From Desulfuromonas versatilis (lineage in GTDB: Bacteria > Desulfobacterota > Desulfuromonadia > Desulfuromonadales > NIT-T3), in NCBI RefSeq assembly GCF_019704135.1, contig NZ_AP024355.1, positions 496,001-560,000 on the forward strand: a stretch of 64,000 bases of DNA. Direction: 5' to 3'. A program made the position numbers and the translations under genes. The notes under the pieces were generated by a model. It did not search any database and was not told the DNA's origin. It saw only the letters and a list, made by a program, of their open reading frames with translations. Positions 8,090 through 15,965 of this stretch are shown one piece after another (within the stretch, counting starts at the first letter, position 1; each line of letters starts with the position of its first letter).

Positions 8090-10666
8090 ATGGTCAGCTT
8101 GACAATAGACGGCAAGACGGTAAGCGTCCCTGCGGGAACCACGATCCTGGAGGCGGCCCGCAAGATCGACATCGCCATTCCGACCCTGTGTTGGCTGCAG
8201 AAGGTCTCGCCGACGGGTGCCTGCCGCATCTGCGCCGTGGAGATCACCGGCGTCGACCGGCCGATGACCGCCTGCAACACCCCGGTCAAGGACGGCATCG
8301 TTGTTACCACCCAGTCCGAAAAGCTCAGCGCCATCCGCCGGCAACTGGTGGAGATGGTGCTGGTCAACCACCCCCTCGACTGCCCGGTCTGCGACGCCGG
8401 CGGCGAATGCGACCTGCAGAACATCTGCTACGATCTCGACGTCACCTCCCAGCCCTTCGAGGCCGAGGACGTCAACCACCCCACCATCGACGAGTGGCCG
8501 CTGATCCAGCAGGTCCCCTCACGCTGCATCCTCTGCGAGAAATGCGTCAAGGTCTGCCACGAGGCGGTCGGTTCGAGCTCGCTGTGGCTCAACGACAAGG
8601 GGGACCGGGCGTTCATCGACAAGCACCTGGAGCTCTGCGAATTCTGCGGCAGCTGCGTGCAGGTCTGCCCCACCGGGACAATGATCTCCAAAACCTTCAA
8701 GTTCAAGGCCCGTCCCTGGGAGTTGCGCAAGACCCCCTCGGTCTGCACCTACTGCGGCAGCCAGTGCCAGATCGACATCAACGTCAAGAACAACCAGATC
8801 TATCGGGTCACCTCCGAGGACGGGGTGACGGTCAACGACGGCCAGCTCTGCATCGGCGGGTTCTTCGGCTACGGCTACGTCAACTCGCCCAAGCGCTTGC
8901 TGCGCCCCAGTGTGCGCAGTGCCAAGGGGGCGAGCGTCAGCGAGGTCGGCTGGGACGAGGCCCTGGGCACCGTGGCCGGCAAGATCCGCGAACTCTGCGC
9001 GGCAGGCGGTGCCGGCGCCATTGCCGGCCTCGGTTCGGCGCGGCTGACCAACGAGGAAAACTACCTGTTCCAGAAGCTGTTCCGCGCCGCCATCGGCAGC
9101 AACAACATCGACTCCGAGGCCCGCTTCGGCGCCCTGCGCGCCCTCAAGACCCTCGACGGCGCCCTGGGTCTGCGCGGGGCAAGCAACTCCATGGACCGTA
9201 TCGGCAGGGCCGGGGCGGTGCTGGTGTTCGGCTCGGATGTGACCGCCGAGGCGCCGGCCATCGACTGGCAGATCGAGAAGGCCTGCCGCAAGCACGACGG
9301 CAAGCTGGTAGTGGCCAACATGCGCCCGGTCAAGCTGGTGCGCTATGCCGAATCCTTCCTCAACTACCGCCCCGGCAGCGAGGTGGCTCTGGCCAATGCT
9401 CTGTCCCGCATCCTGCTCGACAAGGGACTGGCCGACGAGGGTTTCCTCGCACGCTATCTGAACAATCTCGATGAGCTCAAGCAGCATCTGCAGGGGATCG
9501 ATCTCGCCGAGGCCGCCGCGGCCACCGGCCTGAGCCTCGGGAACCTGGAGGAGGCCGCCCTCTACCTGGGACAGGCCGATTCGGTGGCGGTGGTTTTCGG
9601 TGGGGACATCACCCGCAGCGTGGGGGCCGAGCAGAAGGTGCTCGCCATCGCCAACCTGGCCATGGTCTGCGGCGCCCTGCACGGCGACGTCGGGGGCCTT
9701 TTCCCGGTAGACGAAAAAGGCAACATGCAGGGGCTGCTCGACATGGGGGTGCGTCCCGAGGCCCTGCCCGGACACCAGGATTACGAGGCCGCACGGGGGC
9801 GCTTCGAGCAGGCATGGAAGGTCCAGCTCCCCAAGGGCGGACTGGATGCCCAGGGGATTCTCGAGGGGATCGAGAAAGGGGAGATCAAGCTGCTTTACCT
9901 GGCGGCGGTCAACCCGCTGGTCTCCTTCCCGGAAAGCGGCCGCTGGCGCCAGGCGCTGCAAAAAGTCGACTGCCTGGTGGTGCAGGACATTCTCGCCTCG
10001 GAGCTGACCGAGCTGGCCGACGTGGTGCTGCCGGGCACCTCATTCGCGGAAAAGAGCGGCAGCGTCACCTCCCTCGACCAGCGGGTCAGCTGCCTCGGCA
10101 AAGCCCTCGCGCCCCTCGGCGAGGCCCGGGAGGATTGGGATATCCTGACCGACCTCTACAACCGGGTCGCCTCCAGGAGCCGCCAGCTGAACCCCGAGGC
10201 GGTGCTTGCCGAGATCAAGGAGCTGGCTCCTCTTTATTCCGAGGTCTGTTTCGTCGGCCAGGGACGCTGCAAGCCCTGCCTGAAAGAGCCGTTCCGCCTC
10301 GAGGAAGCCGCCCTGACCTATTATCCCGCCCAGGGGGGCGAAGCGGCCGGCAAGGGGCTGGAGCTGCTGGCCGGCAAAATCCTCTTCCAATTCGGGACCA
10401 CGTCCACCGCCGCCGACGGCTGCCTGGCCGTGGCTCCTGGCGGGTACATCGAGATGCACCCGGAGGACGCCTCGGCCTGCGGGGTCAAGGAGGGCGACGC
10501 GGTTACCCTGACCTCCAGCGTCGGTTCGGCCAAGGGGGCGGTGCGCATCAGCCAGCAAACCGCCAAGGGCCTGTTGTTTGCACCCTACCATTTTGCCGAT
10601 CTCAACATTCAGCAGATCATCCCTGCCGGCCGCAACCGGGTGGCCGTCCAGGTAAGCAAGTCTTGA
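8090..10666 (+). CDS. sfrA: SfrA-type NADPH oxidoreductase alpha subunit (NuoG/formate dehydrogenase-like)
   Basis: 858 residues. The N terminus is a [2Fe-2S] ferredoxin domain (TLCWLQ, CRICAVE), then a HxxxCxxC...C cluster (HPLDCPVCDAGGECDLQ), then two [4Fe-4S] ferredoxin motifs (CILCEKCVKVCHE and CEFCGSCVQVCPTG). From about residue 220 it is a molybdopterin oxidoreductase fold opening with CTYCGSQCQIDI, which would bind another Fe-S cluster. This is the architecture of SfrA from Geobacter and resembles NuoG and the catalytic subunit of formate dehydrogenases; whether it holds a molybdenum or tungsten cofactor is not visible. It follows sfrB after 84 bases and ends just before a strong terminator, so the two form one operon. 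Confidence 0.85.
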   Translation: MVSLTIDGKTVSVPAGTTILEAARKIDIAIPTLCWLQKVSPTGACRICAVEITGVDRPMTACNTPVKDGIVVTTQSEKLSAIRRQLVEMVLVNHPLDCPVCDAGGECDLQNICYDLDVTSQPFEAEDVNHPTIDEWPLIQQVPSRCILCEKCVKVCHEAVGSSSLWLNDKGDRAFIDKHLELCEFCGSCVQVCPTGTMISKTFKFKARPWELRKTPSVCTYCGSQCQIDINVKNNQIYRVTSEDGVTVNDGQLCIGGFFGYGYVNSPKRLLRPSVRSAKGASVSEVGWDEALGTVAGKIRELCAAGGAGAIAGLGSARLTNEENYLFQKLFRAAIGSNNIDSEARFGALRALKTLDGALGLRGASNSMDRIGRAGAVLVFGSDVTAEAPAIDWQIEKACRKHDGKLVVANMRPVKLVRYAESFLNYRPGSEVALANALSRILLDKGLADEGFLARYLNNLDELKQHLQGIDLAEAAAATGLSLGNLEEAALYLGQADSVAVVFGGDITRSVGAEQKVLAIANLAMVCGALHGDVGGLFPVDEKGNMQGLLDMGVRPEALPGHQDYEAARGRFEQAWKVQLPKGGLDAQGILEGIEKGEIKLLYLAAVNPLVSFPESGRWRQALQKVDCLVVQDILASELTELADVVLPGTSFAEKSGSVTSLDQRVSCLGKALAPLGEAREDWDILTDLYNRVASRSRQLNPEAVLAEIKELAPLYSEVCFVGQGRCKPCLKEPFRLEEAALTYYPAQGGEAAGKGLELLAGKILFQFGTTSTAADGCLAVAPGGYIEMHPEDASACGVKEGDAVTLTSSVGSAKGAVRISQQTAKGLLFAPYHFADLNIQQIIPAGRNRVAVQVSKS

Positions 10667-10694
10667 CGGCGGAATGCCGGCTGACTTAATATCG

Positions 10695-10730
10695 AGGCGC
10701 CCGGAAGTGTTCCGGGCGCCTTTTTATTTT
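10695..10730 (+). terminator. Intrinsic terminator of sfrBA
   Basis: An 11-bp perfect GC-rich stem (10696-10706 with 10710-10720, three-base loop GTG) followed by TTTTTATTTTT. It separates the sfr operon from the cupin gene. Confidence 0.9.
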
Positions 10731-10747
10731 TCTCCGGGGGAGTGAGC

Positions 10748-11062
10748 ATGGTGACCGTATTCTGCGATTACAAGGACAAGGTGGATTTCAACACCGAAAA
10801 GGCCAACAAGGTTTCGCTCGCCGAGACCGCGCATTCCCGCACCACGCTCTGGTGCCTGTTGCCGGGGCAGCATATTCATCCCCATGTTCATGCCGGTGAC
10901 CATATCTGGGTGGTGCTCGAGGGCGGGGGGAATTTCCTCAGCGACGACGCCCCCGAAGCCATCGGCCCGGGGAAGGTCCTGGTGGTGCCGGCGGGAAAAT
11001 CCCACGGGGTGGAAAACACCGGCAAGCAGGGGCTGATCTTCATCAGCGTCTCGGCTGGCTGA
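10748..11062 (+). CDS. Small single-domain cupin protein
   Basis: 104 residues. One cupin barrel with the metal-binding pattern HIHPHVHAGDHIWVVLEGGG and the second motif PGKVLVVPAGKSHGVEN. ATG 10748 is preferred over GTG 10742 because GGGGGAG lies at a good distance. Cupins of this size bind a metal through the His residues and may be dioxygenases, isomerases or sugar sensors; nothing narrows it down here. It is bounded by terminators on both sides and so is a single-gene unit. Confidence 0.8.
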   Translation: MVTVFCDYKDKVDFNTEKANKVSLAETAHSRTTLWCLLPGQHIHPHVHAGDHIWVVLEGGGNFLSDDAPEAIGPGKVLVVPAGKSHGVENTGKQGLIFISVSAG

Positions 11063-11094
11063 TTTTCCCCTGCCGTAAGCAGAGGTCTTTCCCA

Positions 11095-11121
11095 GGCCCC
11101 CCGCGCGTCGGGGGGCCTTTT
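11095..11121 (+). terminator. Intrinsic terminator of the cupin gene
   Basis: Nine-bp stem GGCCCCCCG/CGGGGGGCC with a five-base loop, followed by TTTT. Confidence 0.85.
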
Positions 11122-11218
11122 CAGTTCCGGGGCGGCTTGCCGCCGGGGACCCTGGCGGTGAACCTTCACCGGGTCCCCCCCCCGGAACCGGCCGCTGGGC
11201 GGCGCGAGCCGTTGGCGG

Positions 11219-11248
11219 TTGATTTTTCTGCGAATTCTGACCTAGTAT
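11219..11248 (+). promoter_or_regulatory. Candidate promoter of the SLC12-type transporter gene
   Basis: TTGATT at 11219-11224 and TAGTAT at 11243-11248 with an 18-base spacer, in an AT-richer patch 87 bases before the start codon. Both boxes are imperfect. Confidence 0.35.
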
Positions 11249-11334
11249 TGGGTTTTTCCTATCGGATTTTCCCTCCAGGGAACGCCCCGCTGCAGGGCTG
11301 GGCCCGGGAGGCGGCTGCGCGGGAGGGAGTGCCC

Positions 11335-13596
11335 ATGTTCGATATGTTCCAGCGTGAGCGACCCGCCCGGCCGGCCGGGACCCGGCGTTTTCCCCCGGCG
11401 CAGGGGCGCAAGCTCGGCACCTTTCTGGGGGTCTTCACTCCGACCATCCTGACCATTCTCGGGGTCATCATGTACCTGCGCTTCGGCTGGGTCGTGGGGC
11501 ATGTCGGGCTGCTGAAGACCCTGCTTATCGTCGTCCTGGCCAACGCCATCACCATCATCACCTCCCTGTGCCTCTCCGCGGTGGCGACCAACAGTCGGGT
11601 CGGGGTCGGCGGCGCTTACTTCATTATCTCCCGCAGCCTGGGTCTGGAAATCGGCGGAGCCATCGGCCTGCCCCTGTTTCTCTCCCAGGCCTTTTCAGTC
11701 ACCCTCTACGCCTTCGGCCTGGCCGAATCCCTGCGTTTCGTCTGGCCGGGGGTGCCGGTTCAGGCGGCCGCCTTTCTGATCATCCTGGCCGTGGGGGCCC
11801 TGGCCTTTCGCGGTGCCGGAGCCGCCCTGCGCTCCCAGCTGCCGATCATGGTGCTGATCGCCCTGTCCCTGCTGGCCCTGGCCGGCGGCGCCCTGTTTCA
11901 CGAGACACCAGAGGCCGGGGCGCTGGTCGCGGCGTCGGGGGAGGTGGGGTTCTGGGCGGTATTCGCGGTCTTCTTCCCGGCGGTGACCGGCATCATGGCC
12001 GGTCTCAGTCTTTCCGGCGATCTGCAGGACCCCCGCCAGGCCATTCCGCGGGGGACTCTGCTGGCCACCCTGACCGGCTTCGGGGTCTATCTGGTGGTGC
12101 CGGTGCTGCTCGCCATGGGCAGCGACATCCAGAGCCTGCGCGAGGATCCGCTGGTCTGGACCAAAATTGCCGTTTTCGGCCCCTGGTTGGTGCTTCCCGG
12201 GCTGTGGGGGGCGATCTTCTCCTCGGCGGTCGGTTCCATGCTCGGCGCGCCGCGCACCCTGCAGGCCCTGGCCATGGACCACTTGGCGCCGCGCCAGCTG
12301 GCCACCCTGGCGGGCAAACAGCAGGAGCCGGTCCTGGGCCTGATCGTCACCCTGGCTCTGGCCCTCGGGGCGGTTTTTCTCGGCTCGCTGAACACCGTGG
12401 CCACGGTGGTGACCATGTTCTTTCTCACGGTCTACGGGACGGTGAACCTGGTCGCTGCCCTGGAAAAACTCTCGGGCAACCCCTCCTGGCGTCCCCGGGT
12501 GCAGGTGCACTGGGCGGTGAGTCTGGCCGGGGCGTTGGGCTGTTTTGCCGTCATGGTGCTGATCAACCTGCCGGCGAGCATCGCCGCGGTGGTCATCGAG
12601 CTGAGCCTCTGGCTGCTGCTCAAGCGCCGCGAGCGCAAGGAGGACTGGGGGGACGTGCGCCGCGACGTCTACGAGGCGATCATCCGCTGGGCGCTGGTCC
12701 GCCTGTCCAATCGGCCGATGACCGCGCGCAACTGGCGGCCGCACGTTCTGGCCTTCGTCGGCAACATCGAGCGACGGCTCGAGCTGGTGCGCTACGGCGC
12801 CTGGTTCAGCGAGGACCGCGGGGTGGTGACGGTGGCCGAGCTGGTGGTCGGCGACCTGCTCGACCTGGATCTCGACACCCACGAGCGCCAGCAGCAGATC
12901 GACGCCATCCTCAAGCGGGAGGGGATCGTCGCCTTCGGCGAGGTGGACGTGGTGCAGAACATCGAGCGGGGGATCGTGGCGGTGGCCCAGGCCAACGGCA
13001 TCGCCGGCATCGAAAGCAACACCGTGCTGCTCGGCTGGCCCGACAGCCAGGAGCGGCTGGTGCATTTTCTGCGCGTCATCCGCCGGCTGCGCCGTCTGCA
13101 CCAGTCGATGCTCATCGGCAAGGTGCAGCCCCTCGGCCCGAGCGAAGAGGGCAAGCCGCGGACCATCCACGTCTGGTGGGGAGGGCTGCAGCGCAACGGC
13201 GACCTGATGCTGCTGCTCGCCTACCTGCTCAGCCGCAACCCCGACTGGCGCGACGCCCACATCCACATCAAGAGCGTCGCCTCCAACCAGCTGATGAAGG
13301 AGAAGACCGAGGGGACCCTGGCCCGCCTGATCCCCGAGATCCGCATCAATGCCGAGATCGAGGTCATGGTCAAGCCGGAGGATGTCACGGTGGTGGACCT
13401 GATCCACCGCCAGAGCGCCGCGGCCGACCTGGTCTTTCTCGGCCTGGCCGCCCCCGAGCCGGGAGAAGAGGAGGAGTATGCGCGGCGCCTGGCCGAGCTG
13501 GCCGAGGGGCTGCCCTCCTTCTTCTTCGTCCACAACGGCAGCCTGTTCATCGGTGAGCTGGTCTCTCCCAAGTCCGCGGCCCCTCAGACAAACTGA
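11335..13596 (+). CDS. Amino acid permease / cation-chloride cotransporter (SLC12-like) with C-terminal cytoplasmic domain
   Basis: 753 residues. ATG 11335 follows GGGAGGGA; the frame is open further upstream but the extra part is low-complexity. After a short N tail, RKLGTFLGVFTPTILTILGVIMYLRFGWVVG is the unmistakable first-helix motif of the SLC12/APC cotransporters, and about 12 membrane segments follow to about residue 435 (including GGAYFIISRSLGLEIGGAIGLPLF and GIMAGLSLSGDLQDPRQAIPRGT). The last 300 residues are soluble and include two alpha/beta halves, like the C domain of Na-K-Cl cotransporters. The ion or amino acid carried is unknown. It stands alone. Confidence 0.85.
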   Translation: MFDMFQRERPARPAGTRRFPPAQGRKLGTFLGVFTPTILTILGVIMYLRFGWVVGHVGLLKTLLIVVLANAITIITSLCLSAVATNSRVGVGGAYFIISRSLGLEIGGAIGLPLFLSQAFSVTLYAFGLAESLRFVWPGVPVQAAAFLIILAVGALAFRGAGAALRSQLPIMVLIALSLLALAGGALFHETPEAGALVAASGEVGFWAVFAVFFPAVTGIMAGLSLSGDLQDPRQAIPRGTLLATLTGFGVYLVVPVLLAMGSDIQSLREDPLVWTKIAVFGPWLVLPGLWGAIFSSAVGSMLGAPRTLQALAMDHLAPRQLATLAGKQQEPVLGLIVTLALALGAVFLGSLNTVATVVTMFFLTVYGTVNLVAALEKLSGNPSWRPRVQVHWAVSLAGALGCFAVMVLINLPASIAAVVIELSLWLLLKRRERKEDWGDVRRDVYEAIIRWALVRLSNRPMTARNWRPHVLAFVGNIERRLELVRYGAWFSEDRGVVTVAELVVGDLLDLDLDTHERQQQIDAILKREGIVAFGEVDVVQNIERGIVAVAQANGIAGIESNTVLLGWPDSQERLVHFLRVIRRLRRLHQSMLIGKVQPLGPSEEGKPRTIHVWWGGLQRNGDLMLLLAYLLSRNPDWRDAHIHIKSVASNQLMKEKTEGTLARLIPEIRINAEIEVMVKPEDVTVVDLIHRQSAAADLVFLGLAAPEPGEEEEYARRLAELAEGLPSFFFVHNGSLFIGELVSPKSAAPQTN

Positions 13597-13707
13597 GGAG
13601 TTGGGGAAGGCAGCAAGGTGGCCCCGGCGCGGGCCCTGTGGTACTCTGAAGCGATCCGCTACCCGGGGCGCGCCCCATCAACCCATTATTCAAGAGGGAT
13701 CCCACAA

Positions 13708-14040
13708 ATGGAAAACTATTACGATCCGGCCGATCTGCCCAAATTCGCCGAAATCGGCAAGGAGGCCCCGGAACTGGCCAAGAAGTTTTTCGACTACTAC
13801 GGCCAGGTGTTCGCCGAGGGGGAGCTGACCGAGCGGGAGAAGGCGCTGATCGCCCTGGCGGTGGCCCACACCGTCCAGTGCCCTTACTGCATCGATGCCT
13901 ACACCAGGGCCTGTCTGGAAAAGGGCTCCAACCTGGGGGAGATGACCGAGGCCCTGCACGTGGTCACCGCCATCCGCGGCGGGGCATCGCTGGTGCACGG
14001 TATGCAGATGCGGCGCATCGCCGAAAAAATCTCCATGTGA
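13708..14040 (+). CDS. AhpD-like carboxymuconolactone decarboxylase family protein, arsenosugar-associated type
   Basis: 110 residues. ATG 13708 follows AGAGGGA. The CMD fold carries the redox pair CPYC in HTVQCPYCIDAYTRACLEKG, near residues 55-58, followed by the histidine-rich VVTAIRGGASLVHG helix. Members of this branch are commonly found next to arsS, and here the stop is 19 bases before the arsS start, which suggests one operon. Known relatives (AhpD) act as thiol peroxidase partners; a thiol redox role beside ArsS is an inference. Confidence 0.8.
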   Translation: MENYYDPADLPKFAEIGKEAPELAKKFFDYYGQVFAEGELTEREKALIALAVAHTVQCPYCIDAYTRACLEKGSNLGEMTEALHVVTAIRGGASLVHGMQMRRIAEKISM

Positions 14041-14059
14041 GCGGACGGGGACCAACAGC

Positions 14060-15076
14060 ATGAAGCAAGAAGAACCCAGGCAGGAGCCTGCCGGCAGCCG
14101 AAGGTCGGATCTCCCTGCGCAGGATGGCGCTTTTTCGCAATCCCTGCAAGGCCATGGGCTGGAGCTGGTGCGGGGCGAGACCCACACCCTGCAGGTCAAT
14201 GTCGGCCTGCTCTGCAACCAGGCCTGCCGCCATTGTCACCTCGAGGCGGGCCCGACACGCCGGGAGGTGATGTCACGGGCGACGATGAACGACGTCATCG
14301 CCTACGCGCGCCGGGTGCGTTTCGAGGTCATCGACATCACCGGCGGGGCTCCTGAGATGGTGCCGGACATCGAATACCTGATCGGGGAACTGGCGCCGCT
14401 GACCCCCCGCCTGATGCTGCGCTCCAATCTCACCGCATTGGGGCAGGAGGGGCGCGAACGACTGCTGGAGCTCTGCGTCCGGCAGCGGGTGGTCATTGTC
14501 TCCTCCTTCCCGGCCACCAACCCCGGCCAGACCGATTCCCAGCGGGGCCAGGGGGTCTGGGAGCAGAGCATCGCCATGCTCCGGCGCCTCAACGAGGAGG
14601 GTTACGGCATCGAGGGGAGCGGGCTGGAACTCGACCTGGTGGCCAATCCCGCCGGGGCCTTTCTGCCCACCTCCCAGCAGGAGGCCGAGCGCAAGTTCAA
14701 GCGCGATCTCGAGCGCAAGTTCGGCATCGTTTTCAATCACATCTACACCTTCGCCAACATGCCCCTGGGCCGATTCCGCGCCTGGTTGGAGAAATCCGGC
14801 AACTATCGCCCCTACATGGAAAAGCTGGCGCAGAGTTTCAACCCCTGCACGGTGTCCGGGCTGATGTGCCGCACCCTGGTTTCGGTCTCCTGGGACGGCT
14901 ACCTCTACGATTGTGACTTCAACCAGGCCGAAGGGCTGCCCCTGGGGGGGGAGAAAATCCATGTGGCGATGATGCCGGGGCTGCCCGAGCCGGGGACTCC
15001 CATCGCCGTTGGGGATCATTGCTACGCCTGCACCGCCGGTTCGGGCTTCACCTGAGGGGGCTCCATCGCGACCTAG
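14060..15076 (+). CDS. arsS: Arsenosugar biosynthesis radical SAM protein ArsS, probable selenoprotein (TGA 15053-15055 read as selenocysteine)
   Basis: Conventional translation stops at TGA 15053 after 331 residues. I extend it to TAG 15074-15076 (338 residues) with Sec at position 332. The radical SAM cluster is CNQACRHCH (Cys 52, 56, 59); later cysteines sit in NPCTVSGLMC, YDCDFN and HCYACTAGSGFT (321, 324). This is the TIGR04167-type family, whose C-terminal CxxCTAGxG motif is, as I recall, followed by Cys or selenocysteine and then GG; here TGA fills that slot and GGSIAT follows. A hairpin suited to a bacterial SECIS lies directly downstream. ArsS acts on arsenosugar precursors made after ArsM methylation; arsM is not in the window. 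Selenium use is inferred, not proven. Confidence 0.75.
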
Positions 15077-15085
15077 TTCAGGTCG
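15056..15085 (+). promoter_or_regulatory. Candidate bacterial SECIS element of arsS
   Basis: Perfect 6-bp stem CGACCT (15069-15074) with AGGTCG (15080-15085) closing a five-base loop AGTTC. The loop begins 19 bases after the TGA, within the 16-37 base range described for bacterial SECIS elements, and has a G among its first two bases followed by U, as in the fdhF element. The TAG stop of the extended frame lies within the hairpin. Confidence 0.6.
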
Positions 15086-15099
15086 AAAATTAAAACCAT

Positions 15100-15136
15100 G
15101 GCCGCTTCGAAATTCGGGAGCGGCCTTTTTGTTTTT
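15100..15136 (+). terminator. Intrinsic terminator of the CMD-arsS operon
   Basis: GGCCGCT (15100-15106) pairs with AGCGGCC (15119-15125); an inner CGAA/TTCG pair stabilises the loop; TTTTTGTTTTT follows. Confidence 0.85.
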
Positions 15137-15154
15137 AGAAAACCCCGGGCCTGC

Positions 15155-15182
15155 TGGACATTCGTTCGCCCAGGCGTAAACT
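15155..15182 (+). promoter_or_regulatory. Candidate sigma-70 promoter of the PagL-like gene
   Basis: TGGACA (15155-15160), 16-base spacer, TAAACT (15177-15182), about 70 bases before the start codon. Confidence 0.5.
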
Positions 15183-15253
15183 CTCTATAAGACTATTGAT
15201 TTCCTGCGGTTCGCTCGAAAAGCGCGGGTGCCGCAGGGGTGCAAGGAGGAGAG

Positions 15254-15790
15254 ATGAAACATCTGATGCTGGTCCTTTTGGGAATCGGCCTGGTCATGGC
15301 GGTTGCCGGCGCAAGCCGGGCGGCGGAGCAGGCCGAAGTCGTTTACCAACTGGGAGGCCTCAAAGTCCTGGGGGATGCCCCCCATTACCTCGATCTGGGA
15401 GCGGGGGGGTACGGTGCTTTCCATGGCGGCAACGAAAGCGCTGCGGGCACCCTTCAGCTGCGCTTCGGCAATAAGTTGTCCTTTATCGGCCCGGCCCTGG
15501 GGGTGATGGCCAACGTGGATGGCGGGGCCATGGCCTATGCCGCGCTCTATGCGGAGCTGGCCGTGGGCAGGTTGGTGTTCACCCCGCTGATCGGGTTCGG
15601 TGCCTACGAGGCGGGGGACAGCAAGGATCTGGGCGGGGTATTGCAGTTTAGTGACGAAATCGGCGTAGCCTACCAGTTTGCCAACCGGTCGCGCCTGGGT
15701 TTGCGTTTCGTACATATCTCCAATGCCGAGATTCACGACAAGAACCCAGGGGTGGACAGCCTGTACCTGACCTTCGCCATCCCCTTCTGA
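15254..15790 (+). CDS. PagL-like lipid A 3-O-deacylase / acyloxyacyl hydrolase family outer membrane protein
   Basis: 178 residues; ATG 15254 follows AAGGAGGAG. A signal peptide (MKHLMLVLLGIG... ending near ASRA, residue 23) leads to a short eight-stranded-barrel-like sequence with alternating hydrophobic residues. The C-terminal part RLGLRFVHISNAEIHDKNPGVDSLYLTFAIPF has the family signature HxSNAxxxxxNPG, where His and Ser are the catalytic residues of PagL, and it ends in Phe as outer membrane barrels do. The enzyme removes the 3-O acyl chain from lipid A. The gene has its own promoter and terminator. Confidence 0.75.
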   Translation: MKHLMLVLLGIGLVMAVAGASRAAEQAEVVYQLGGLKVLGDAPHYLDLGAGGYGAFHGGNESAAGTLQLRFGNKLSFIGPALGVMANVDGGAMAYAALYAELAVGRLVFTPLIGFGAYEAGDSKDLGGVLQFSDEIGVAYQFANRSRLGLRFVHISNAEIHDKNPGVDSLYLTFAIPF

Positions 15791-15839
15791 GGGGGAAGGT
15801 TCGCTGCGGTTTACCTGGTGTTCAGACCTCCCAAGTCAG

Positions 15840-15876
15840 CGGGGGAGGGAGGGAAAAAGCCTCCCTCCCCCGTTTT
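15840..15876 (+). terminator. Intrinsic terminator of the PagL-like gene
   Basis: Thirteen-bp stem between 15840-15852 and 15860-15872 around an A-rich loop, followed by TTTT. Confidence 0.88.
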
Positions 15877-15889
15877 GCCGAGGGGATTC

Positions 15890-15919
15890 TTGACGAAACC
15901 CCTGGATTCCGTTTAGATT
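15890..15919 (+). promoter_or_regulatory. Candidate promoter of the ABC transporter operon
   Basis: TTGACG (15890-15895), 18-base spacer, TAGATT (15914-15919), 47 bases before the start codon. Confidence 0.45.
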
Positions 15920-15965
15920 AGGACCTCGCACTGGCTAGACCACTGACCCGCCCGGGAGGATCACC

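Noticed and set aside
13864-13905. Selenocysteine in the AhpD-like protein
   Set aside because: The active site is coded as ordinary CPYC with no TGA in frame.
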